Positions 1-6,086 of a stretch of 6,618 bases of DNA are shown piece by piece; the stretch's first letter is position 1; every line of letters starts with the position of its first letter. The notes beneath the pieces are model-generated. The model did no database searches. It was not told the DNA's origin and saw only the letters and a list, made by a program, of their open reading frames with translations. The translations under genes and the position numbers were made by a program. Origin of the DNA: Campylobacterales bacterium (GTDB taxonomy: Bacteria > Campylobacterota > Campylobacteria > Campylobacterales > QNZT01); the NCBI GenBank assembly GCA_015662615.1, contig DQTU01000216.1:1-6618 (forward strand). The letters are read 5' to 3'.

Positions 1-107
1 AAAGTAGTCCTTCAAGATTTTAAATCTAAATCTTAAGCTTTCTTTGCCTTCTATGAGTATCAGGGGTTTTTAGAGGTGCCCTTAAAATAATAGTCTAAGG
101 TATTTCA
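1..107. other. Leader region upstream of the response regulators, no complete gene
   Basis: No gene is supported here. The +1 frame is open from the window edge to a TAA at 34-36 and reads VVLQDFKSKS at its end. This could be the tail of an upstream gene or chance, as 11 codons are too few to judge. A 13-base near-palindrome, AGATTT-T-AAATCT, lies at 15-27. Bases 63-81 read, on the minus strand, GGGCACCTCTAAAAACCCC, which looks like a transposon end but has no partner in view. TAAAAT at 83-88 is a possible -10 box for the downstream gene, but I see no matching -35 element, so no promoter is called. Confidence 0.4.
96..100 (+). promoter_or_regulatory. Ribosome binding site of the HD-GYP gene
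   Basis: TAAGG lies seven bases before the ATG at 108. It supports this start, since the REC domain begins only about 15 residues later and no other start with a better site is seen. Confidence 0.55.
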
Positions 108-1928
108 ATGAGTACAAACCCTTTAAAAGAGGCGGTATTGCAATTAAAAACGATTACTGTACTCTATGTAGAAGATGAATTGTCTGCAAGAGAAGAGATT
201 GCCTATTTTTTAGAGAGTAAAGTTCAAAAACTTTATCAGGCAAAAGATGGTGCTGAGGGCTTAGCACTTTTTGAAAAATATCAAGATGAGATAGATATCG
301 TCATAACAGATATACAGATGCCAAACATGAATGGTCTTGATATGGCTAAGCATATAAAAGAGCTTAGCATTGATATGCCAATTGTTGTTACTTCTGCATT
401 CAATGATAGTGAGTATCTGTTTAAGGCTATAGAGATTGGCATCAGTCACTATATTACCAAGCCAGTAGACTTAATGCAGCTTATTCAAAAAAGTGCAAAA
501 ATTGCTAAAAATTTAAATTTGCAAAAAGCGTTGATTAAGACTCAAAAATCGTTAGAATATTATCAAAAAGCAATTGATGAGCGTATGCTTTTAACCAAGT
601 GTGATGAAAATGGTGTGATTACTTATGTCAATGATAGACTAAGTTCGATGACAGGTTTTAAAGCTGATGAACTTATTGGGAGTTTTGAGTCTAAATTATG
701 GTCTGAAGCAGAGATTAATGAAGGTAAATATGATACTCTTTTTGAAAAATTAAAAAATGAGCATTATTATCATGATGTAATTATGTATAGTACTAAAGAA
801 GGTGCCTCTTTAGTTGTTGATTTAACAGCGTTTACTATTTTAGATGATACTAATGAGATTGAAGGGTATATCTTTATCAGAAATGATATCACTGAGCTTA
901 TAAATTATAGAAAATTATTAGAAAGCCGTCTGAATGTTAATAAACAGGATTTAAGAGAGAAAATTCACTTCTTAAGTGAGTATCAAAAAGCGCTTGATCT
1001 TGGAACAGCACTTTGTCGGATGGATATCACGGGAAAAATTACCTATGCAAATAAAACATTTATTGATCTTTTAGGTTTTGAGGGAGATGAGATTGTTGGT
1101 AATAATTACTTCAAGGTGTGTGAGTTTGGTAATGGGTCCAATAGTTCACAAGTACTCAAGCAAAATATTCACCAAAAAAAGGTTTATAATACCTCTGCAC
1201 TCCATAAGTCGATTAAAGGGAAACATGTTCATTTAAGTAGCGCTTATATACCAATTTTTGATATACATCATGAGGTTATAGAGATTGTCTGTATTCATCA
1301 TGATCTTACAGAGATTATTGAACTTAACCGTGAAATTCATGATACACAAAGAGAGCTTATTTACACACTTGGTGAGGTGACGGAAAATCGCTCAAATGAG
1401 ACCGGAAATCATATTAAAAGAGTTGCTGAATATGCTGCAATATTAGCAAAGTATTCTGGATATGAGAAAGATGTTGAGGTTATAAAAATCGCCTCTACTA
1501 TGCATGACATAGGTAAGATTGCTATAGAAGATAGTATTTTAAAGAAGCCAGGAAAATTGACCACTGAAGAGTTTACAAGAATGAAAGAGCACTCTATCAT
1601 CGGTTATCATCTGTTTAAAAACTCAAAAAGACCAATTTTGCAAGCCGCTGCCATTATTGCTAAAGACCACCATGAGAAGTGGGATGGAAGTGGTTATCCT
1701 GATGGTTTAAAAGCTGATGATATCCATCCATATGGGCGTATGGTGGCGATTGCTGATGTATTTGATGCTTTGGGAAGTGATAGAGTTTACAAAAAAGCTT
1801 GGGATTTAGAGCGGATTTATGCACTTCTGAAAGAGGAGAGAGGTAAACATTTTGATCCACAATTTATTGATGTATTTTTTGAGCACCTTGATAAGTTTTT
1901 GGCAATTAGACAACAGTATGCAGATTAA
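108..1928 (+). CDS. Response regulator, REC-PAS-PAS-HD-GYP, predicted c-di-GMP phosphodiesterase
   Basis: This is a 606-residue cytoplasmic signalling protein with no membrane segment. A receiver domain spans residues ~15-130, with acidic pair E22/D23, phospho-acceptor D68, T95 and K118-P119. A charged helical linker (~132-158) leads to two PAS domains (~158-265 and ~290-402) and an HD-GYP domain (~412-600). The HD-GYP domain carries H466-D467, the HHEKWDGSGYP motif (521-531) and D550. E431, H435, H466, D467, H495, H521, H522 and D550 match in identity and spacing the metal ligands known from active HD-GYP enzymes such as Persephonella marina PmGH. Hydrolysis of cyclic di-GMP to GMP or pGpG, switched by phosphorylation of D68, is therefore inferred with good support. 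The PAS ligand or cofactor cannot be read from sequence. No cognate histidine kinase is in the window. The next gene follows after nine bases and is a receiver paralogue. Confidence 0.93.
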   Translation: MSTNPLKEAVLQLKTITVLYVEDELSAREEIAYFLESKVQKLYQAKDGAEGLALFEKYQDEIDIVITDIQMPNMNGLDMAKHIKELSIDMPIVVTSAFNDSEYLFKAIEIGISHYITKPVDLMQLIQKSAKIAKNLNLQKALIKTQKSLEYYQKAIDERMLLTKCDENGVITYVNDRLSSMTGFKADELIGSFESKLWSEAEINEGKYDTLFEKLKNEHYYHDVIMYSTKEGASLVVDLTAFTILDDTNEIEGYIFIRNDITELINYRKLLESRLNVNKQDLREKIHFLSEYQKALDLGTALCRMDITGKITYANKTFIDLLGFEGDEIVGNNYFKVCEFGNGSNSSQVLKQNIHQKKVYNTSALHKSIKGKHVHLSSAYIPIFDIHHEVIEIVCIHHDLTEIIELNREIHDTQRELIYTLGEVTENRSNETGNHIKRVAEYAAILAKYSGYEKDVEVIKIASTMHDIGKIAIEDSILKKPGKLTTEEFTRMKEHSIIGYHLFKNSKRPILQAAAIIAKDHHEKWDGSGYPDGLKADDIHPYGRMVAIADVFDALGSDRVYKKAWDLERIYALLKEERGKHFDPQFIDVFFEHLDKFLAIRQQYAD

Positions 1929-1932
1929 AGGA
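1927..1932 (+). promoter_or_regulatory. Ribosome binding site of the REC-PAS gene
   Basis: AAAGGA sits five bases before the ATG at 1938 and overlaps the TAA stop of the HD-GYP gene (1926-1928). This arrangement favours translation of both proteins from one mRNA. Confidence 0.7.
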
Positions 1933-1937
1933 ATATA

Positions 1938-2702
1938 ATGAGTTTAAAAAATATCGATAAAGCACTTTTTGAAAAATTAACCATACTTTATGTTGAAGAT
2001 GATGCTCATACGAGAGAAGAGGTCTCTTTCTTTTTAAAGAGGATAGTTGGAAATTTATATACTGCAGAAAATGGGAAAGAGGGATTTGAGCTTTTTCAAA
2101 AACATAAGTTTGACATGGTAATCACTGATATACAGATGCCGATTATGAATGGTTTAGACATGGTAAAAGCAATCAGAAAATTAGATACAAAAATACCAGT
2201 TGCAGTAACCACCGCTTTTAGTGATACAGATTTTTTGATCAAAGCGATAGAGTGTGGTGTGGATAAATATATCTTAAAACCAATTGATATGATGGAGATG
2301 ACAGCAGTTATCCAAAAATGCACCAGTTATGGATATATGGAGCAAAAGATTGAAGAGTTTGATAACTATTCACAATTTATTTTAAGCCAGAATGCATCTT
2401 TTATGTTTACTGTAAGTGATGGTGATTTAGACTATGCAAATACCCATTTAATGGACATGTTTGGTATTCAATCATTTGAAGAGTTATATGATAAATCACT
2501 CTATTTTTCGGAAGATCATAAACTTTATCAAAAAGAAAATTGGATTCAGTATGTCAAAGATAATGAAAACAGACAATATACGGTTGCATTGGGTAAATTG
2601 GATAAAAGATATAACTTAATCTATAGGCACTTTGATGAAATTGCTAAGAGTGTTTTTATATTTAAAGAGTCAGAAGAAAACATTCAATTAGAACTTGTGT
2701 AA
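1938..2702 (+). CDS. Response regulator, REC-PAS, no output domain
   Basis: This is a 254-residue cytoplasmic protein. The receiver domain (residues ~12-128) has acidic residues E20-D21-D22, phospho-acceptor D64, T91 and K114-P115, so it should be phosphorylatable. Residues ~142-246 look like a divergent PAS fold (predicted by pattern, weaker than the receiver). The protein then ends with no HD-GYP, GGDEF, kinase or DNA-binding domain. By hand alignment its receiver is about half identical to that of the gene just upstream, including a shared VITDIQMP-x-MNGLDM block, so the two likely arose by tandem duplication. Co-transcription with the HD-GYP gene is implied by the nine-base gap and shared RBS/stop. 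Possible roles are a phosphate sink, a protein-binding adaptor or a partner of the HD-GYP protein; none can be settled from sequence. Truncation of a once longer protein is possible, but I see no remnant downstream. Confidence 0.9.
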   Translation: MSLKNIDKALFEKLTILYVEDDAHTREEVSFFLKRIVGNLYTAENGKEGFELFQKHKFDMVITDIQMPIMNGLDMVKAIRKLDTKIPVAVTTAFSDTDFLIKAIECGVDKYILKPIDMMEMTAVIQKCTSYGYMEQKIEEFDNYSQFILSQNASFMFTVSDGDLDYANTHLMDMFGIQSFEELYDKSLYFSEDHKLYQKENWIQYVKDNENRQYTVALGKLDKRYNLIYRHFDEIAKSVFIFKESEENIQLELV

Positions 2703-2710
2703 TAACCTTT

Positions 2711-2730
2711 TAATAGCTAGTTGGCTATTA
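2711..2730. repeat. Perfect 7-bp inverted repeat before the uracil-DNA glycosylase gene
   Basis: TAATAGC (2711-2717) and GCTATTA (2724-2730) are exact reverse complements around the six-base loop TAGTTG. The repeat fills most of the gap between the REC-PAS stop and the glycosylase ATG at 2738. No T-run follows it, so it is not a canonical intrinsic terminator. As RNA it would pair up the stretch where a ribosome binding site should be. A protein operator is an alternative reading. Confidence 0.5.
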
Positions 2731-2737
2731 TCATGTT

Positions 2738-3397
2738 ATGCAACAGATGAAACTCTTACAGTCCCTCTATCAGCAACGCGCTCTTGGATATCGATACTTT
2801 GATGATATAAAAAGTGTACCGTTTGAAAATAGTGATATAAGTGATATGCCCTCAACCCTCCCTGATTTACAAACTTATCTTAGCGATTGTTCTTTGTGTA
2901 ACCTCTCTAAAAGTCGTAAACATATCGTGTTTGGTGAGGGGAATCCACAAGCGGATATTATGTTTGTGGGAGAAGGACCTGGTGAGTTGGAGGATAATAG
3001 TGGAAGACCTTTTATAGGGCGTTCTGGTGAGCTCTTAACGCGTATCATAGAAAATGTTTTGATGTTAAGACGAGAAGATGTTTATATAGCAAATATCGTC
3101 AAATGCCGTCCTTCTGCAAATCGTGCTCCGACTGAGGAGGAAGCAGATAAATGCAAGCCATTTTTAATCAAACAAATTGAGATTGTAAAGCCAAAAATCA
3201 TCATTGCTTTAGGCGCAACCAGCTATAGTTATTTAACAGGTGATATGAATGCAAAGATTTCACGTGTGCGTGGCGAGATGATCAATTTTGGAACTTCTAA
3301 ATTGATGCCGACATTTCACCCAAGTTATCTACTTAGAAATCCTTCGGCAAAAAGAGAAGTCATGAGTGATATGTTAAAAGTAAAGGCTATTTTATGA
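2738..3397 (+). CDS. Family 4 uracil-DNA glycosylase (4Fe-4S)
   Basis: This 219-residue enzyme is predicted to excise uracil from DNA in base-excision repair. The family 4 signature is clear. Four cysteines for the 4Fe-4S cluster are C51, C54 (CSLC), C123 (KCRP) and C139; the 16-residue gap between the last two matches Thermus UDG-A. The active-site loop GEGPGELED (78-86) continues into GRPFIG (89-94), and the HPSYLLR motif at 194-200 carries the conserved His. About 45 residues precede the first Cys, so an N-terminal extension is present. I recall related extensions in Campylobacterota homologues. The start is ATG 2738, because a stop lies in frame at 2714-2716. ATG 2747 (Met4) is an alternative, and neither has a clear Shine-Dalgarno. 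Its stop overlaps the next gene's ATG (ATGA, 3394-3397), so the two are translationally coupled. Confidence 0.93.
   Translation: MQQMKLLQSLYQQRALGYRYFDDIKSVPFENSDISDMPSTLPDLQTYLSDCSLCNLSKSRKHIVFGEGNPQADIMFVGEGPGELEDNSGRPFIGRSGELLTRIIENVLMLRREDVYIANIVKCRPSANRAPTEEEADKCKPFLIKQIEIVKPKIIIALGATSYSYLTGDMNAKISRVRGEMINFGTSKLMPTFHPSYLLRNPSAKREVMSDMLKVKAIL
3382..3386 (+). promoter_or_regulatory. Ribosome binding site of the LpoA-like gene
   Basis: AAAGG lies inside the 3' end of the glycosylase gene, seven bases before the ATG at 3394. It supports that start, which is also the one that gives a proper signal peptide. Confidence 0.55.
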
Positions 3398-4638
3398 GAA
3401 TTTTATGGATATTTTTGATTTTAGGTGTTTTTATACAAGTTCAGGCTAAAAGTCCCTATAATAAACTTCCTCCGGCTGAGATGATCATGATGGGTATTTT
3501 TGATGATGATGACGATGCAGAATCAGTTTCTGACTTTACTAAGCCGATAGAGCGTAGAAAACAAGAAGTTACGAATGAAAATACAACGGATCTTTTTATC
3601 CAAAGTCGTCATGGTAGTTTCACGGAGAGTGTTGAAAGCTATGAGCGTTATCAAGAGCTAGAGAGTGTAGACCTTTCACAATATTCAAATATAAGTAAAG
3701 GCAGTTTCAAAATTGCACTATTGGTTCCTAAAAAAGTGATTGGAGCACATGCAAATTCTGTCTCAAACAGTATCCTTTCCTATTTACTTTTTAAAGAGAC
3801 AAAGTTTCAGTTTGAGGTTTTTGATAGTGGGGATGAAGAGGAGTCATCAATTAGTCAAAAGTTAGAGGAGATAAGAGCTAAAGGATATCAATTTGTCATA
3901 GCCCCATTGACTAAAAAGGGTGCAGAAGTTCTTATGTATACAACTCCTGATTTACTGGTTTTTATACCAACTGTAAATAAGCAAGAGATGACAGACACTA
4001 GATCAAATATCATTTTTGGTGGTATTGACTATAGAGCACAAATTGATGCACTTCTAATCTATGCAAATGATAAAGTAGTACTTTTTAATGATGGAAGTAG
4101 TCGCTCACGTGCTTTATCTGAGTATATCAAAGAGCAAGCTTACGAGAGCATTGTATATGCTAAAGATATAAAAAATATTAAAACAGATCTCTCTTATATT
4201 ATCAAAAAAAATACTAAATTGAAAAAAGCTTCAATATTTTTAAATATGCCGATCGTAAAATCTTCATTGGTTGCATCTCAGTTGACCCAACATGAGGTCA
4301 AACCTCATGTTTTACTCTCAACACAGGTAAATTATAATCCACTTCTTTTAAAATTGACACAGTTTAAAGATCGAGAATTCTTTTATATCGCCAACTCAAT
4401 TTTATATCCTAATCAGACACTGAAAGAGATCAATCTTCTTTTAGGAAATAGCCCTGATTATAGTTGGATTGACTACTCTACATCAATTGGCATAGACTAT
4501 ATTTTTTCAACAAATCTTGCAGATTCAAGAGTTTTTGAAGAGAATATTTATGGAAACCAGATAGAGTATAAAGTGCGAATTGAAAAAGCAGGGGCTTCTA
4601 GTTTTGTACCTATTGGAGATGGAAGGTTTAACTATTGA
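3394..4638 (+). CDS. Secreted periplasmic-binding-like protein, LpoA-like (putative)
   Basis: This 414-residue protein has a clear Sec signal peptide (MRILWIFLILGVFIQVQA, cleavage probably after A18), so it should be periplasmic. Residues 19-100 are low in recognisable structure and include an acidic run of five Asp (37-41). From ~104 the pattern is that of a type 1 periplasmic-binding fold: KIALLVPKK (106-114), a helix, FEVFDSGDEE (140-149), a helix, FVIAPLTKKGAEVL (167-180), then IIFGGIDYRAQIDALL (206-221) and VVLFND (228-233). This order resembles the C-terminal domain of LpoA, the lipoprotein activator of penicillin-binding protein PBP1A. Unlike LpoA it has no lipobox and no cysteine at all, and it lacks the TPR-like N-terminal half. 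The fold is moderately supported. A role in peptidoglycan synthesis is a guess, helped only by the convergent amidase gene. A solute-binding role is the main alternative. Confidence 0.8.
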   Translation: MRILWIFLILGVFIQVQAKSPYNKLPPAEMIMMGIFDDDDDAESVSDFTKPIERRKQEVTNENTTDLFIQSRHGSFTESVESYERYQELESVDLSQYSNISKGSFKIALLVPKKVIGAHANSVSNSILSYLLFKETKFQFEVFDSGDEEESSISQKLEEIRAKGYQFVIAPLTKKGAEVLMYTTPDLLVFIPTVNKQEMTDTRSNIIFGGIDYRAQIDALLIYANDKVVLFNDGSSRSRALSEYIKEQAYESIVYAKDIKNIKTDLSYIIKKNTKLKKASIFLNMPIVKSSLVASQLTQHEVKPHVLLSTQVNYNPLLLKLTQFKDREFFYIANSILYPNQTLKEINLLLGNSPDYSWIDYSTSIGIDYIFSTNLADSRVFEENIYGNQIEYKVRIEKAGASSFVPIGDGRFNY

Positions 4639-4656
4639 TTATTAATAAAATAGTTA
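4629..4656. repeat. 8-bp inverted repeat across the two convergent stop codons
   Basis: TAACTATT (4629-4636) and AATAGTTA (4649-4656) are exact reverse complements. The 12-base spacer contains the palindrome TTATTAATAA (4639-4648). The repeat covers the TGA of the LpoA-like gene (4636-4638) and the TAG of the amidase gene (minus strand, 4634-4632). It is the only structure at this convergent junction, but it has one G-C pair and no U-tract on either side. It may be a weak bidirectional termination or RNA-stability element, or simply AT-rich chance. Confidence 0.4.
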
Positions 4657-6086
4657 TTGACTCCATTTGCCATACCCTCGGCTAAGCTTTTTTGGTAAAA
4701 AGGGTTAAAGAGTCTGTCTGCTTCTTTAGGATTTGTGATATAGCCTACTTCAACCAAAACAGCAGGCATTTGAGCTCCTACTAAGACCCAAAATGGTGCT
4801 TCTCTCACACCCCCATCTCTGACATCTTTATGTTTCTTTCGTACCTTGGTAAGTATCCCTTTTTGTAGATCAATTGCCAGTTTATTGGATTGTACGATTT
4901 TAGTGGTGTTTAAAAAACTTAAAAGTGTATTTTTTGACATACTATTCATGTTTGTAACTGCTGATTTATTCTCTTTTGCTGCAATTCTTTTTGCTTTTTC
5001 AGTTTTTGCAGGAGAGAGGAAAAAAGTCTCTATTCCCTTTAGCGTGAGTTTTTGTGCAGAGGGTGAGGCGTTGGCATGGATAGAGATGAAAAGATCAGCT
5101 CCTTTTTTATTTGCAAAATGTGTTCGCTTTGAGAGTTTGATAAATTTGTCTCTGTCTCTAGTAAGATAGACTTTGTACCCTTTCTTTTTAAGCAATCCTT
5201 GAAGGGTTTTAGAAATTTTTAATACCGCGTTTTTTTCTTGATACTTTTTATAACCTACAGCACCTGAATCTTTTCCTCCGTGACCGGGATCAATAACAAT
5301 GATCTTTGATGAAGCATATAGCGTACCTTTGGCTTGTTTTGTTGTTGGTTCTTTTGATATTTTAGGTTTTTTATAAGCTATTATTTTCGGTTTTCGTGTT
5401 GTGTTTGGATTTTTTTGAACTTCGATAAACAGTGTACCTTTTCTAATATAGGCATTGGAGTAAATCTTGTTTTTATCAGCAAGTACCAGTCTCACTTTCC
5501 CTGTTCTATTTTGTGCGATTTTAGCACTTTTTACCGTAGACAATGAGAGTTTTGGGGCTTTAAAATTCAGATTGGCTTTAAAATCATAAATATCCCTATA
5601 ATTACCCTTTTGATTTATCTCAAAAAATAACATTTTTGATTTGTGCATAGGTTTATTAAACTTGATAATAATGGTATTGTTTTTTTGTTTGATGGAGCTA
5701 ATTTTGAGTATGCTGTTTTTCTGAGTAACTGTTGGTTGTTTCTTTGGTTTTTGTGTCTGTTTTGGTTTTGGAGTGATTTTTGGTTTAGGACTATTTTTAC
5801 TCAGTTCTGCCAATTCACTTTCATACGTTTTAGAGTTAAGTCCTAATAATTTTTGGCATTTAATAATCCCTTTGAGTGTTTTAGCAATACCCAGTTTATT
5901 GTCTGAAACTACAGCAGAGATATAGAGGTTTTCAAGCTCATGTAAGATATGAGCAGTTTCACTTTTAGAAGCGTAAGGGATTTTTTTATACAGCCCATCA
6001 ATTTCCTTGATGGAGCTGGTACTAAAAAGGAGGCTGAAACTAAAAAATAGTATCAGCAGAACTTTAGTTATTATAATCCTCTCCAT
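4632..6086 (-). CDS. amiA: N-acetylmuramoyl-L-alanine amidase (Amidase_3) with AMIN domain
   Basis: This 484-residue exported zinc hydrolase cuts the bond between MurNAc and L-Ala in peptidoglycan, normally for daughter-cell separation. A hydrophobic signal sequence covers ~1-22. Residues ~25-97 form a small helical region, and a Lys/Pro-rich linker (~98-118) leads to a β-rich AMIN-like targeting domain (~125-224). A second basic linker (~226-255) leads to the catalytic domain (~260-481). Zinc ligands are H269 (DPGHGGKDSG), E284 (QEKN) and H337 (SIHANA); the catalytic Glu is E446 (LVEVGYITN). The ~45 residues at 362-405, with AAKENKSA and TLLSFL, match the place of the regulatory insertion in E. 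coli AmiA/B/C, suggesting control by a LytM/EnvC-type activator not present here. The ATG at 6086 lies 23 bases inside the upstream NPD-family gene and has no clear Shine-Dalgarno, so coupled translation is likely. It corresponds to the gene I recall as HP0772 in H. pylori. Confidence 0.94.
   Translation of the reverse strand: MERIIITKVLLILFFSFSLLFSTSSIKEIDGLYKKIPYASKSETAHILHELENLYISAVVSDNKLGIAKTLKGIIKCQKLLGLNSKTYESELAELSKNSPKPKITPKPKQTQKPKKQPTVTQKNSILKISSIKQKNNTIIIKFNKPMHKSKMLFFEINQKGNYRDIYDFKANLNFKAPKLSLSTVKSAKIAQNRTGKVRLVLADKNKIYSNAYIRKGTLFIEVQKNPNTTRKPKIIAYKKPKISKEPTTKQAKGTLYASSKIIVIDPGHGGKDSGAVGYKKYQEKNAVLKISKTLQGLLKKKGYKVYLTRDRDKFIKLSKRTHFANKKGADLFISIHANASPSAQKLTLKGIETFFLSPAKTEKAKRIAAKENKSAVTNMNSMSKNTLLSFLNTTKIVQSNKLAIDLQKGILTKVRKKHKDVRDGGVREAPFWVLVGAQMPAVLVEVGYITNPKEADRLFNPFYQKSLAEGMANGVNNYFINNQ

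Noticed and set aside
63..79. Sigma-54-type promoter (GG...GC) before the HD-GYP gene
   Set aside because: The GG and GC elements are 11 bases apart instead of 10, and the flanking consensus is absent.
261..449. Minus-strand open frame opposite the first receiver domain (like similar ones at 1409-1600, 1660-1860 and 2096-2323)
   Set aside because: All lie opposite strongly conserved REC or HD-GYP motifs and encode no recognisable domain; shadows of the real genes.
4687..4702. CTTTTT-TGGT-AAAAAG hairpin as a terminator for the plus-strand genes
   Set aside because: It is A/T-only apart from its closing pair, lies within the amidase C-terminal coding region, and is explained by Phe-Tyr-Gln-Lys codons; no U-tract follows the stem.
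4846..5169. 107-codon plus-strand open frame antisense to the amidase catalytic domain
   Set aside because: It lies wholly opposite the conserved zinc-site coding region, its translation has no family pattern, and it has no supporting ribosome site. It is a shadow of the amidase gene.
5643..5846. Plus-strand open frame rich in Phe and Trp, hydrophobic and membrane-like
   Set aside because: Its composition is simply the complement of the Lys/Pro-rich linker and AMIN region of the amidase; no independent support.
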